64,000 nt of DNA from Clostridia bacterium (lineage in GTDB: Bacteria > Bacillota > Clostridia > Lachnospirales > Lachnospiraceae): assembly GCA_910575245.1 (NCBI GenBank), contig CAJTEN010000002.1, positions 362,528-426,527 on the forward strand, given 5' to 3'. The notes under the pieces were generated by a model. That model ran no database searches. It saw only the letters and a list, made by a program, of their open reading frames with translations, and was not told where the DNA came from. Made by a program: the position numbers and the translations under genes. Below, piece by piece: positions 44,771 through 54,845 of the stretch. The stretch's first letter is position 1, and each line of letters begins with the position of its first letter.

Positions 44771-46702
44771 ATGGCGAAAACAAATACAACGAATCACTAT
44801 GACGCATCCAGCATTACTGTGCTGGAAGGGCTGGAGGCAGTCAGGGTCAGGCCGGGTATGTATATCGGAAGCGTTTCCACGAAAGGCCTGAATCATCTGA
44901 TCTATGAGATTGTGGATAATGCGGTGGATGAACATCTGGCAGGATTTTGTTCGACGATATACGTGACGCTGGAGGCTGACGGGTCAGCGACTGTTTCAGA
45001 TAATGGACGCGGGATTCCGGTGGGAATGCATGAGAAAGGCATCAGTGCAGAGCGGCTTGTGTTTACCACGCTCCATGCGGGCGGCAAATTTGACAATGAA
45101 GCCTATAAAACCAGCGGCGGACTGCACGGCGTCGGGTCTTCTGTGGTAAACGCCCTGTCAACATATATGAATGTGACGGTGAAGACAGGGGGCTATATTT
45201 ATGAGGATCGTTATGAACGGGGCATTCCTGTATTAGAACTGGAGAACGGCCTTCTGCCGGTGGTGGGCAAGACCAGGGAATCCGGAACTACTATTAATTT
45301 CCTGCCTGATGACACTATATTTGACCGGACCAGATTCAAGGAAGATGAAGTCAAGAGCCGGCTCCATGAGACTGCTTACCTGAATCCGGAACTGACGATC
45401 ATATATGAAGATAAGAGAAAAGAAAAACCGGAACATATCGAATACCACGAACCGGAAGGCATTATCGGGTTTATCAAGGATATGAATAAGTCCAAGGAAG
45501 CGATCCATGACGTGATTTATTACAAGGGAGAGTCGGAGGGCATTACGGTTGAAGCGGCATTACAGTATGTGAATGAATTTCATGAGAATGTACTGGGATT
45601 CTGTAACAATATCTATAATGCGGAAGGCGGCACACATTTGACAGGTTTTAAGACCATGTTTACCAATGTGATCAACACTTATGCCAGAGGATTGAATATC
45701 CTGAAAGAGAAAGATGTCAATTTTACCGGAGCAGATGTGCGTAACGGCATGACGGCCGTGGTATCGATCAAGCATCCGGATCCTCGCTTTGAGGGACAGA
45801 CGAAGACGAAGCTGGATAATCAGGATGCTGCGAAGGTTGTGAGCAAGGTGACGGGAGAGGAGATCGTGCGTTTCTTTGACCGGAACTTGGATACGTTGAA
45901 AAGCATTATCGGATGTGCGGAGAAGGCAGCCAAGATTCGCAAGACAGAGGAAAAGGCCAGGACCAACCTGCTCACGAAGCAGAAATTCTCCTTTGATTCC
46001 AATGGGAAGCTTGCCAATTGTGAATCCAAAGATGCCTCCAAATGTGAGATTTTTATCGTCGAGGGAGATTCTGCCGGGGGCAGTGCCAAGACGGCGCGCA
46101 ACCGTATGTATCAGGCCATCCTGCCGATCCGCGGCAAGATTCTGAACGTGGAGAAGGCCAGCATCGATAAGGTTCTCGCCAATGCCGAGATCAAGACGAT
46201 GATTAATGCTTTCGGATGTGGTTTTTCGGAGGGCTACGGCAACGATTTCGATATCAGCAAGCTGCGTTATGACAAGATCATTATTATGGCGGATGCGGAT
46301 GTGGACGGAGAGCATATTTCCACGTTACTTCTGACACTGTTTTATCGGTTTATGCCGGAACTGATTTATGAAGGCCATGTGTATATCGCCATGCCCCCTC
46401 TATACAAGGTCATGCCGTCTAAGGGGGCCGAGGAGTATCTCTATGACGATAAGGCACTGGAGAAATACCGCAAGAGACATAAGGGATCCTTTACTCTGCA
46501 GAGGTATAAAGGTCTGGGCGAGATGGATGCGGAACAGCTGTGGGAGACTACGCTGGATCCGGATACGAGATTACTGAAACTGGTTGAGATCGAGGACGCC
46601 CGTATGGCATCGGAGGTGACGGAGATGCTGATGGGAACGGAGGTTTTACCCCGTAAAGAATTTATCTACCGGCATGCGCAGGACGCGGAACTGGATATAT
46701 GA
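44771..46702 (+). CDS. parE: Type IIA topoisomerase ATPase subunit (GyrB/ParE-type)
   Basis: A 643-residue GHKL ATPase/TOPRIM protein: ATP-site motifs EIVDNAVDEHLAG and DNGRGIPVG, GGLHGVGSSVVNAL, TOPRIM EGDSAGGSAK and DADVDGEHI, C-terminal QRYKGLGEMDAEQLW. It lacks the insert of proteobacterial GyrB. Paired with the next gene, it forms a complete enzyme; the partner lacks a canonical GyrA box, which favours topoisomerase IV, though a second gyrase-like pair is possible. AGAGG lies before ATG 44771. Confidence 0.85.
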   Translation: MAKTNTTNHYDASSITVLEGLEAVRVRPGMYIGSVSTKGLNHLIYEIVDNAVDEHLAGFCSTIYVTLEADGSATVSDNGRGIPVGMHEKGISAERLVFTTLHAGGKFDNEAYKTSGGLHGVGSSVVNALSTYMNVTVKTGGYIYEDRYERGIPVLELENGLLPVVGKTRESGTTINFLPDDTIFDRTRFKEDEVKSRLHETAYLNPELTIIYEDKRKEKPEHIEYHEPEGIIGFIKDMNKSKEAIHDVIYYKGESEGITVEAALQYVNEFHENVLGFCNNIYNAEGGTHLTGFKTMFTNVINTYARGLNILKEKDVNFTGADVRNGMTAVVSIKHPDPRFEGQTKTKLDNQDAAKVVSKVTGEEIVRFFDRNLDTLKSIIGCAEKAAKIRKTEEKARTNLLTKQKFSFDSNGKLANCESKDASKCEIFIVEGDSAGGSAKTARNRMYQAILPIRGKILNVEKASIDKVLANAEIKTMINAFGCGFSEGYGNDFDISKLRYDKIIIMADADVDGEHISTLLLTLFYRFMPELIYEGHVYIAMPPLYKVMPSKGAEEYLYDDKALEKYRKRHKGSFTLQRYKGLGEMDAEQLWETTLDPDTRLLKLVEIEDARMASEVTEMLMGTEVLPRKEFIYRHAQDAELDI

Positions 46703-46780
46703 TCCTGTGACGGAACAGGGTTTGAAGTATAAGGAGGCATACATGGGTGTTTGTATTCGGGAAGACATGGAGGTGCAGGT

Positions 46781-49024
46781 ATGAGTGTGAATGATAGAAT
46801 CATCAAGACAGAGTATTCCGAAGTGATGCAGAAGTCTTTTATTGATTATGCCATGAGTGTTATCATTGCCAGAGCACTGCCGGATGTAAGGGACGGACTG
46901 AAACCGGTACAGAGAAGAACACTGTACGATATGTATGAGCTGGGAATACGTTACGACAGGCCTTACCGTAAGTCTGCGCGTATTGTCGGGGATACCATGG
47001 GTAAATACCATCCTCATGGGGACAGCTCTATTTATGAGGCATTGGTGGTCATGTCGCAGGATTTCAAGAAGGGGCTTCCGCTGGTTGACGGCCATGGTAA
47101 TTTCGGCAATATTGAGGGCGATGGGGCCGCGGCCATGCGTTATACGGAAGCAAGGCTTCAGAAAATTACCCAGGAGGCGTTCCTGGCCGATCTGGACAAG
47201 GATGTGGTGGATTTTATTCCCAACTTTGACGCAACGGAGAAGGAGCCGAGTGTACTTCCGGTGAAGATTCCCAATCTGTTGATCAACGGTTCGGAGGGAA
47301 TTGCGGTGGGTATGGCTACCAGTATTCCGCCGCATAATCTGGCAGAGGTGATCGAAGCCACCAAAGCTTATATGCTGGATGAGAATATTACCACGCGGGA
47401 ATTAATGCGTTATATAAAGGGGCCGGATTTCCCGACCGGCGGTCTTGTGATCAATGAGGAGGAACTGCCGGATATCTACGAGACCGGAACCGGTAAGATC
47501 AAGATCCGCGGTAAGGTGGAGGTGGAGAAGGCCAAAGGAGGAAGAATCAATCTGGTCATCACACAGATCCCCTATACCATGATCGGTGCAGGCATCAGTA
47601 AGTTTCTCATGGATGTGGCAGCATTGGCTGAGACGAAGAAGACGCAGGATATCGTGGATATTACCAATCAGTCCTCCAAGGAAGGAATCCGTATTGTTAT
47701 TGAACTGCGCAAAGACGCGGACGTGGAGAACTTTAAAAACATGCTCTATAAGAAAACACGTCTGGAAGATACCTTCGGTGTCAATATGCTGGCGATTGCG
47801 GACGGCAGGCCGGAGACTATGGGAATCAGGCAGATCATTCAGGAGAGCGTGAAGTTCCAGTATGAAGTGGCAACCAGGAAATATACGAATCTTCTGGCAA
47901 GGGAGCTGGAGCGCAAGGAGATTCAGGAAGGCCTTATCAAGGCATGTAATGTGATCGATCTGATCATAGAGATTCTGCGCGGTTCCAAGGACAGGGGCAT
48001 GGCCAAGGCGTGTCTGGTGGAGGGAAAGACAGATGGGATTAAATTCAAATCCAAAGAGTCCAAGGTTATGGCGGCGCAGCTGATGTTTACGGAGAAGCAG
48101 GCGAATGCCATTCTGGATATGCGTCTGTACAAGCTGATCGGCCTGGAGATTGAAGCGCTGATCAATGAACATGAAGATACTATGGCGAATATATACCGCT
48201 ATGAGGATATTCTGGACAGAAGAGATTCCATGGCGCAGGTTATCATCAATGAATTGGATGAGATCAAGGAAGAATACAGACAGAGCAGGCGTACCGTGAT
48301 CACACAGGCCAGTGAAGCGGTCTATGTGGAGAAGAAGATAGAAGAAATGGACGTTGTTTTCCTTATGGACCGCTTCGGATACGCCAGAACCATAGATACA
48401 GCCACTTATGAAAGGAATAAAGAGACGGCGGACAGCGAGAACCGATATGTGTTTGTCTGCAGGAACACCGGCAAGGTATGTCTCTTTACGAATAGGGGAC
48501 AGCTTCATACCTTGAAGGTGATGGATCTTCCCATGGGGAAATTCCGTGATAAGGGCGTGCCGGTGGACAATATCAGCAATTATGATTCTTCCAGGGAAAG
48601 CATTCTGTATGCCGCGAGTCAGAGTGACCTGAATCTGTACCGGGTTATATTTGCTACCAGGCAGGCCATGCTCAAGATCGTAGACGGCGGCGAATTTGAT
48701 GTGGCCAAGCGCACTGTGGCTGCTACCAAGCTGGCGGATGATGATGAAGTGATCAGTGTTGTGACGCTGAAAGAACAGCGGAATATCGTGTTGCAGTCTG
48801 CGGAAGGATATTTCCTGCGTTTTCCGGTGGAAGAGATACCGGAGAAGAAAAAAGGCGCGATCGGTGTCCGCGGCATGAAGTTAGGTGCAAAGGACAGCCT
48901 GGAGGCCGTATACTATACCCGCAATGCAGTGGAACAGACGATTGAGTACGGCGGTAAGGAGATCGAACTGAATAAGATCAAGTTAGGGAAGCGCGACGGC
49001 AAGGGAGTCAGGATCAGAGCCTGA
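46781..49024 (+). CDS. parC: Type IIA topoisomerase cleavage subunit (GyrA/ParC-type)
   Basis: A 747-residue DNA-cleaving subunit with the DNA-gate winged helix (GDTMGKYHPHGDSSIYEALV), catalytic Tyr in AAMRYTEARL and the tower/coiled-coil region. The beta-pinwheel domain has MGKFRDKGVPV where GyrA would carry QRRGGKG, so it is more ParC-like. Quinolone-region Ser and Glu positions (GDSSIYE) are the usual sensitive residues. GGAGG precedes ATG 46781; 78 bp from the ParE-type gene. Confidence 0.85.
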   Translation: MSVNDRIIKTEYSEVMQKSFIDYAMSVIIARALPDVRDGLKPVQRRTLYDMYELGIRYDRPYRKSARIVGDTMGKYHPHGDSSIYEALVVMSQDFKKGLPLVDGHGNFGNIEGDGAAAMRYTEARLQKITQEAFLADLDKDVVDFIPNFDATEKEPSVLPVKIPNLLINGSEGIAVGMATSIPPHNLAEVIEATKAYMLDENITTRELMRYIKGPDFPTGGLVINEEELPDIYETGTGKIKIRGKVEVEKAKGGRINLVITQIPYTMIGAGISKFLMDVAALAETKKTQDIVDITNQSSKEGIRIVIELRKDADVENFKNMLYKKTRLEDTFGVNMLAIADGRPETMGIRQIIQESVKFQYEVATRKYTNLLARELERKEIQEGLIKACNVIDLIIEILRGSKDRGMAKACLVEGKTDGIKFKSKESKVMAAQLMFTEKQANAILDMRLYKLIGLEIEALINEHEDTMANIYRYEDILDRRDSMAQVIINELDEIKEEYRQSRRTVITQASEAVYVEKKIEEMDVVFLMDRFGYARTIDTATYERNKETADSENRYVFVCRNTGKVCLFTNRGQLHTLKVMDLPMGKFRDKGVPVDNISNYDSSRESILYAASQSDLNLYRVIFATRQAMLKIVDGGEFDVAKRTVAATKLADDDEVISVVTLKEQRNIVLQSAEGYFLRFPVEEIPEKKKGAIGVRGMKLGAKDSLEAVYYTRNAVEQTIEYGGKEIELNKIKLGKRDGKGVRIRA

Positions 49025-49096
49025 TAAGTACACGGTTTGGGATAAAGAGAGGTAGAAGAATCGCTGTAAGTGAAATCAGCGGTACAGGAGGCTAAG

Positions 49097-49657
49097 ATGA
49101 GAGTTATTGCAGGAACGGCCAGGAGTCTGCGCCTGAAAACGCCGGAGGGTATGGACACCAGGCCTACCACCGACAGGATTAAAGAAACATTGTTCAATAT
49201 GCTGCAGCCGTATCTTCCGGATGCTGTATTTATAGATCTCTACAGCGGCAGCGGCGGAATCGGGATAGAGGCTCTCAGCAGAGGGGCAAGACATGCTTAT
49301 TTTGTGGAGAATAACAGGAGCGCACTTTCCTGCATCACAGATAATCTGCAGTTCACCAGATTCACGGACCGTGCAACGGTCCTGCGTCAGGATGTCTTAA
49401 GTGCCTTGCCGGGAATCCATGAGAAGGAGGCGGATGTAATCTTTATGGATCCGCCGTATCACTACGAATATGAACAGCAGGTCATGAAGCTGCTCCGAGG
49501 GCTCCCCTACGTGACGGACCGTACATTGATTGTCATAGAAGCATCTCTCGATACGGATTTTTCTTATTTGGAAGAAGCGGGCTTCTATATTGAGAAGGAG
49601 AAATGCTATAAAACGAATAAGCATGTATTCTGCAGAAGCTTTTTTTCAAAAAACTAA
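49097..49657 (+). CDS. rsmD: 16S rRNA (guanine966-N2)-methyltransferase
   Basis: A 186-residue SAM methyltransferase with motif I DLYSGSGGIGIEALSRG and the N2-guanine catalytic motif DPPY (MDPPYHYEYEQ). ATG 49097 follows AGGAGG; a frame from 49070 has no such site. Its usual neighbour coaD follows, a conserved Firmicute arrangement. It methylates G966 of 16S rRNA in the 30S P-site region. Confidence 0.93.
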   Translation: MRVIAGTARSLRLKTPEGMDTRPTTDRIKETLFNMLQPYLPDAVFIDLYSGSGGIGIEALSRGARHAYFVENNRSALSCITDNLQFTRFTDRATVLRQDVLSALPGIHEKEADVIFMDPPYHYEYEQQVMKLLRGLPYVTDRTLIVIEASLDTDFSYLEEAGFYIEKEKCYKTNKHVFCRSFFSKN

Positions 49658-49743
49658 AGACATTTCCGGGAAAGTGATTTATAATGCCAAAAGAAGGCAA
49701 GAGCGATGCCGTATAAGGGGAAATGTGAGGAGAAAATGAAATC

Positions 49744-50232
49744 ATGAAAGCAGCAATTTATCCGGGAAGTTTTGATCCTGTTACCTATGGACATTTGGAC
49801 ATTATCAGGCGTGCGGCCGAAATTTTTGATGAATTGACGGTGAGCGTGTTGAATAATAAAACAAAGACTCCATTGTTTTCTGTGGAAGAACGTGTTAAGA
49901 TGTTAGAGGAAGCGACAAAGGATATGCCTAATGTGAGAGTGGATTCCTTCAGCGGGCTGTTGATTGATTACGCCAGAGAGAAGGGCGTTCATGTGGCGAT
50001 CAGAGGACTTCGGGCTTTTACAGATTTTGAGTATGAACTGCAGATTGCACAGACGAACAGGAAATTTTCAGGAGGCGATCTTGATACGATGTTTCTGACC
50101 ACCAGTCTGGAATATGCTTATTTGAGTTCCTCCACTGTCAGGGAATTTGCCAGTTTTAATGGTGATATTTCACAGTGCGTGCCGGAACATGTTGCGAAAT
50201 TGATATATGAGAAGTATGGGCATAACAGGTAA
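49744..50232 (+). CDS. coaD: Phosphopantetheine adenylyltransferase
   Basis: A 162-residue nucleotidyltransferase making dephospho-CoA. T/HxGH-type motif in [16 protein letters not shown] and the second ATP motif YLSSSTVRE are intact; length is normal. It follows rsmD, as in most Firmicutes. Confidence 0.96.
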   Translation: MKAAIYPGSFDPVTYGHLDIIRRAAEIFDELTVSVLNNKTKTPLFSVEERVKMLEEATKDMPNVRVDSFSGLLIDYAREKGVHVAIRGLRAFTDFEYELQIAQTNRKFSGGDLDTMFLTTSLEYAYLSSSTVREFASFNGDISQCVPEHVAKLIYEKYGHNR

Positions 50233-50283
50233 GTGTGAGTTGTAAGTTGTGCCGGATGTGAAAACTTCGGAATGGGGATAAAG

Positions 50284-50886
50284 ATGAGTAGCAGAATTGA
50301 ACAACTTATCGATGAGATTGAAGATTACATTGACGGCTGTAAATATCAGCCGTTGTCTAAGACGAATATAATCGTAAATAAAGAAGAAATTGATGAACTG
50401 CTGCGGGAACTGCGTATGAAAACGCCGGATGAGATCAAGCGTTACCAGAAGATCATCACCAATAAGGAGGCTATTTTAAATGATGCACGTGCCAAGGCGG
50501 AAGCGCTGATCAAGGATGCGACCGTTCAGACCACAGAACTGATCAATGAACATGAGATTATGCAGCAGGCATATGCGCAGGCTAATGAAGTGGTACGTAT
50601 GGCGACGATGCAGGCACAGGATATTCTTAACAATGCTACATTGGAGGCCAATAGTGTCAAGACATCTGCCATGCAGTATCTTGATGAGATGCTGGCCAAC
50701 TTAGAGAGTGCGATGACAGCGACTCTGGCAACGACTACGGAGCATTATGAGAGTTTCTATAATACGATCAGCGGTTATAATGAAACGGTTAAGGCGAATC
50801 GCGCCGAGCTGCATCCGATCGAGGTGGAACAGATGCTGAAAGAGGCAGAAGGCGAAGCGGAGCCGGCTGAATTGAATCTGATGTGA
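50284..50886 (+). CDS. Coiled-coil protein, ATP synthase-b/DivIVA-like composition
   Basis: A 200-residue, nearly all helical protein. After a short N-terminal region (LIDEIEDYIDGCKYQPLSK) it has a continuous coiled coil rich in Ala, Glu and Lys (residues ~60-150). Lachnospiraceae orthologues lie beside coaD. No membrane anchor or catalytic motif is seen. The heptads resemble DivIVA/SepIVA-type or V-ATPase stalk-type proteins, so a role in division-site or envelope scaffolding is conceivable but unproven. ATG 50284 is preferred (GGGGATAAAG upstream). Confidence 0.65.
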   Translation: MSSRIEQLIDEIEDYIDGCKYQPLSKTNIIVNKEEIDELLRELRMKTPDEIKRYQKIITNKEAILNDARAKAEALIKDATVQTTELINEHEIMQQAYAQANEVVRMATMQAQDILNNATLEANSVKTSAMQYLDEMLANLESAMTATLATTTEHYESFYNTISGYNETVKANRAELHPIEVEQMLKEAEGEAEPAELNLM

Positions 50887-50936
50887 TACATCTATAGAGT
50901 TTGCCGCGGGGCAGACTCTTTTTTTCAGGATGGGAA

Positions 50937-52361
50937 ATGGATAAGATAAAGTTGAAGATTAAAATGTTTTTTTGTATGGCAATTCTGTTGTGGCTGTTTG
51001 TGGATTGCGGCAATGGAGCTGCCGGGAACGGTTTCTCAGGTCTGCTTACCGTGAGGGCAGAGGAGAAAAAGAACCAGAATGGAGAAGCTTCTGCATGGGA
51101 ATCTGAATCGAAGGAGATATCGGATACGGAATACGAAGATACCACCGAACATGACATACGTATCGTGATCGATCCGGGACATGGCGGTGAGAATCTGGGC
51201 GGCGAATATGAAGATTATACCGAAAAGGAAATGACCATAATCGTGGCAAATGCCATGAAAGAGGAACTGGAAAAATACGAGGGCATTACCGTATACCTGA
51301 CCCGGACCGGAGATCAGGATCTGACGCTGGAAGAAAGATGTGAATATGCCAAAAGCGTTGATGCGGACTTTCTGTTCTGTCTGCATTTTAATATTTCAGA
51401 ATACCACACGCTGTTCGGCGCAGAGTGCTGGGTTTCGGCTTTCGGGGAGAATTACAGCAAAGGATACAGCTTCGCCAGTGTGGAGATGGATATGCTGCAG
51501 GAGCTGGGCTTATATTCCCGCGGAATTAAGACCAGACTGAACAGCAAAGGAACAGATTATTATGGTATTATCCGCCATGCCACAGAGAGGGATATTCCCT
51601 GTGTCCTTATAGAACACTGTCATTTGGATCAGGAGAATGATAAACCTTTCTTCGACCATGATGAAAAACTGAAAGCTTTCGGCAGGCTGGATGCCGCTGC
51701 CGTTGCCAAATATTTTCATTTAAAGTCGGAAGAACTGGGCGTAGATTACAGTGACTATCAGAATATAGTGGTGGATGTGCCGTCGGACGTGGCAGAACCG
51801 GACCGGAGTGAGCCGGATGTCTGTGAGATAGAAGTACTGGAACAGAATGCAGAGAACGGCGAAGTGACGGTGCAGGTAACAGCTGCGGATTATGACAGCG
51901 GAATGCTGTATTATACGTACAGCTATGATAACGGGGAGAACTTCTCGGCGTTACAGAGATGGCCGAATAAGTCTTCGGATACATTCTGCTTTACCCTTCA
52001 GGTTCCGCCCCATATCGTTCCGGGTATTGTGGTGAACGGTTACAACGGATATGATCTTTACAGTACCAGTAATTTGGTTGTTCTGCCATCCATGGATTAT
52101 AAGACAGCGGCAGAATTGGCGGCAGAACTGGCGGCGAAAGAAGCGATTGAGAGTGCGTCGGCAGAAGTGAATCCCGACAGGGAGGAAGAGGCTGCAGAGG
52201 CAGGAGACAGAGGCGGAGACCGTGAGGAGAGGCCCGGCTTCCTGCGCATCGTCTGCGTGATCTGTGCAGGATTGGTTCTTGCTATGTCATTCTCCATGAC
52301 ACTGATTCTGAGTGGGAGAAAGAAGAGAAGAAAGCGTTATGGAAGATACAGGAAAAGATAG
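50937..52361 (+). CDS. N-acetylmuramoyl-L-alanine amidase (Amidase_3) with two membrane segments
   Basis: A 474-residue cell-wall hydrolase. A signal/anchor helix lies at ~8-25; the Amidase_3 domain at ~75-270 has zinc-site motifs DPGHGG, a Glu in the DYTEKEM region, FCLHFN and the catalytic-type Glu in VLIEHCHL. A beta-rich domain (~290-395) follows, then a disordered Glu-rich stretch and a C-terminal membrane helix (~440-460) with a basic tail. Two anchors are unusual for an amidase; it would keep the enzyme tethered to the membrane. Its last 25 bp overlap the convergent YlbJ-like gene. Confidence 0.82.
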   Translation: MDKIKLKIKMFFCMAILLWLFVDCGNGAAGNGFSGLLTVRAEEKKNQNGEASAWESESKEISDTEYEDTTEHDIRIVIDPGHGGENLGGEYEDYTEKEMTIIVANAMKEELEKYEGITVYLTRTGDQDLTLEERCEYAKSVDADFLFCLHFNISEYHTLFGAECWVSAFGENYSKGYSFASVEMDMLQELGLYSRGIKTRLNSKGTDYYGIIRHATERDIPCVLIEHCHLDQENDKPFFDHDEKLKAFGRLDAAAVAKYFHLKSEELGVDYSDYQNIVVDVPSDVAEPDRSEPDVCEIEVLEQNAENGEVTVQVTAADYDSGMLYYTYSYDNGENFSALQRWPNKSSDTFCFTLQVPPHIVPGIVVNGYNGYDLYSTSNLVVLPSMDYKTAAELAAELAAKEAIESASAEVNPDREEEAAEAGDRGGDREERPGFLRIVCVICAGLVLAMSFSMTLILSGRKKRRKRYGRYRKR

Positions 52362-53287
52362 CACAGAGCCGTTAGGGCAGTCTGCATGGTCTTATGGAAA
52401 ATATATGAGCGTACAGATAAGTCTGTCTGCCGTATCATGCTGTAAGTCTGGGCAATGCAGGAAAAGCCGCCGAAGGGCAGCAAAATCAGGACGGCAAAGT
52501 ACAGGGAGCGGCCGGAATAGTCGATACCGCTGGTGATCTCCAACAGACAGCGATAGATGTTTAACAGCTCCGGCCTTACATGATGGAAGGGCACGAAGAG
52601 GATGTTGAGCAGGTTAAAGAAGATCATATAGCCGCCCAGCTTAGCGATGCCAAGAAGCCCGGACAGGACCGAGGAGTCTATAGCCGCCAACAGGGAGACT
52701 TTTTCCTTCTGCCCTGCCGGACAGACAGAAGCAGATGAGCTGGCAGGGAGAAAGGCTCTGCCTGTATGGCGCAGCAGCGGTGCAATCCGCAGGAGCAGGA
52801 ACCCGTAGAACACAGGGATCCCATACATGAGCAGAAAGGGGATCAGAGGCCTGTCAATGGCAAGAGCAGGCACTACATAGCTCAGAAAGTAAATGGGGCC
52901 GATATTGTTGCAGAAATACAGAAGATTGGAACTTTCTTCACGGGTCAGCTTATGATTCTCATACAGTTCTCCTATGATCCGCGCTCCCATCGGAAAACCA
53001 CACAGAAATCCCATAACGATGGTGTAGGAACCGTTGCGGGAGGTGCCGTACAGGAAATGCAGAAACGGATGCAGCAGCCGTACAAAGGATTCCGTAAGAT
53101 TCATGCGGATCATGATCCCTGACAGGATCATAAACGGCAGAAGGGTAGGAACCATTTTGTGAAACCACAGATGCAGGCCTGTGGAGGCATATTCCAGCGC
53201 AAGAGCCGGATAGCTGAGCATCAGAAAGATCAGATAAAGTGCAAGGACGGTGAACAGAATCTGGTATGCGGTATCTTTATGCTTCAT
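52337..53287 (-). CDS. ylbJ: YlbJ-like integral membrane protein (nucleoside-recognition fold)
   Basis: A 316-residue protein with about eight membrane helices, including FHKMVPTLLPFMILSGIM and GFLCGFPMGARIIGELY (Gly-Phe-Pro-x-Gly motif) and NNIGPIYFLSYVVP. These match the YlbJ/SpoIIIA-like family required for sporulation in Bacillus subtilis and widespread in Clostridia; the fold relates to nucleoside-recognition Gate domains. This supports a spore-forming lineage. Coded opposite the amidase, with overlapping 3' ends. Confidence 0.82.
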   Translation of the reverse strand: MKHKDTAYQILFTVLALYLIFLMLSYPALALEYASTGLHLWFHKMVPTLLPFMILSGIMIRMNLTESFVRLLHPFLHFLYGTSRNGSYTIVMGFLCGFPMGARIIGELYENHKLTREESSNLLYFCNNIGPIYFLSYVVPALAIDRPLIPFLLMYGIPVFYGFLLLRIAPLLRHTGRAFLPASSSASVCPAGQKEKVSLLAAIDSSVLSGLLGIAKLGGYMIFFNLLNILFVPFHHVRPELLNIYRCLLEITSGIDYSGRSLYFAVLILLPFGGFSCIAQTYSMIRQTDLSVRSYIFHKTMQTALTALCYLFLYLP

Positions 53288-53445
53288 GAACGGAATCCCT
53301 TTCGGCGTTATCAGGGGTTGTTTATTTATGTATATTCGGGTAAGTATGCTATTATTAATACATCAGGTTTTTTCAGATTATGCCCGGTGTTCTTTCGCGG
53401 CATAAGCAGGGGATAATCACTAGACAGAAGGAGACTTCCATCCAT

Positions 53446-54189
53446 ATGATGCGTTTGGATAAATTTTTATGTGACAGGAACCTTGGAACAAGAAGTCAGG
53501 TCAAAAAGGATATTAAAGCGGGACTGGTGCTGGTCAACAACAGCAGGGTATTACAGCCGGAGCGGCAGATTGAGGAAGAGAGAGACCTGATTTGCTATAA
53601 GGGGCAGTTGTGTACTTATGAGAAGTATGTCTATTATCTCCTGAACAAACCGGCAGGAGTGGTGTCCGCTACAGAAGACAGACACCACAGGACGGTTCTT
53701 GACCTGCTCGGGGAGGACAGAAGAAAGGATCTGTTTCCGGTAGGCCGCCTGGACAAGGACACGGAGGGATTATTGTTGATTACAAATGACGGTATCCTGA
53801 CACATGATCTTCTGGCGCCGGGGAAGCATGTTGAGAAGGAATATGAATGTCATCTGGCCGCTTATTTTGATGACAGGCAGAGGGCGGCGTTGGAGCAGGG
53901 GGTGGATATCGGCGAAAAGAAACGTACCAGACCGGCCGTCGTGCGGATATTGGATGATAGGAAGATCACACTGACTATTACGGAAGGCAGGTTCCATCAG
54001 GTGAAGCGAATGCTGCATGCGGTGGAAAATGAAGTAACCTATTTAAAGAGGATACGCATGGGTGCGGTTCTCCTGGATGAGGGACTGCCAAGAGGCGGTT
54101 ACCGAAAATTGACGAAAGAAGAAGTGGAGAGCCTGAAATATGAAAAGAATACTTATGGTGTCCGGGAAGATAGGGAGGTGCAGGCATGA
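53446..54189 (+). CDS. RsuA-type pseudouridine synthase
   Basis: A 247-residue synthase: N-terminal S4 RNA-binding domain (RLDKFLCDRNLGTRSQVKK) and the catalytic domain with VGRLDKDTEGLLLITNDG (catalytic Asp in RLDKDT). It is of the RsuA/RluB/RluE branch; the length fits RsuA, which modifies U516 of 16S rRNA, but the target cannot be fixed. ATG 53446 follows AAGGAG. It overlaps the HAD gene by 4 bp (ATGA). Confidence 0.9.
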   Translation: MMRLDKFLCDRNLGTRSQVKKDIKAGLVLVNNSRVLQPERQIEEERDLICYKGQLCTYEKYVYYLLNKPAGVVSATEDRHHRTVLDLLGEDRRKDLFPVGRLDKDTEGLLLITNDGILTHDLLAPGKHVEKEYECHLAAYFDDRQRAALEQGVDIGEKKRTRPAVVRILDDRKITLTITEGRFHQVKRMLHAVENEVTYLKRIRMGAVLLDEGLPRGGYRKLTKEEVESLKYEKNTYGVREDREVQA

Positions 54190-54845
54190 TAGAAGCAGTC
54201 ATATTTGATCTGGATGGCTCCCTGGTGGATTCTATGTGGGTGTGGAAAAGGATTGATGTAGAATATCTGGGAAAATTCGGTATTTTACTGCCGGATGACC
54301 TGCAGGCATGCATTGAAGGGAAGAGTTTCAGTGAGACTGCCGCATACTTCAAGGAACGGTTTCGGATTCCCGATGAACTTGATACGATCAAAGCCGACTG
54401 GAATCGTATGGCCTGGGATAAATATACCCATGAAGTGCCCTTAAAAGAAGGTGTCCGGGAGCTGCTTGCGCATTGTAAGGCACACGGAATCCGTATGGGA
54501 ATCGCCACCAGCAATTCCAGAGCGCTTGTGGAGAATATCGTGGCGGTGCATCATTTAGAGGAATTTTTCACCTGTATTATGACAGGCTGTGATGTGGCCA
54601 AGGGCAAACCTTCGCCGGATATTTATCTGGCAGTGGCTGCCGCCCTTGACGTAAAGCCGGAGAAATGTCTTGTCTTCGAGGATATCATACCGGGAATTAT
54701 GTCCGGCAGGGCAGCCGGGATGAAAGTATGCGCTGTACATGACAAGTATTCGGAATATCAGGAGGCAGGGAAGCGGGAATTGGCAGATTATTATACCTAT
54801 GATTTCAGGGAGTTGACACAAAATGGGATTCTTACCGATAACTAA
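54186..54845 (+). CDS. HAD-superfamily phosphatase (beta-phosphoglucomutase-like subfamily IA)
   Basis: A 219-residue HAD protein with nucleophile motif FDLDGSLVDS, Thr/Ser motif II GIATSNS, Lys motif III (KGKPSPDIY) and acidic motif IV FEDIIPGI. The cap helix region (residues 15-80) fits subfamily IA. The substrate may be a sugar phosphate or nucleotide. Translationally coupled to the pseudouridine synthase by ATGA overlap and overlapping the YgiQ gene by 23 bp. Confidence 0.88.
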   Translation: MIEAVIFDLDGSLVDSMWVWKRIDVEYLGKFGILLPDDLQACIEGKSFSETAAYFKERFRIPDELDTIKADWNRMAWDKYTHEVPLKEGVRELLAHCKAHGIRMGIATSNSRALVENIVAVHHLEEFFTCIMTGCDVAKGKPSPDIYLAVAAALDVKPEKCLVFEDIIPGIMSGRAAGMKVCAVHDKYSEYQEAGKRELADYYTYDFRELTQNGILTDN

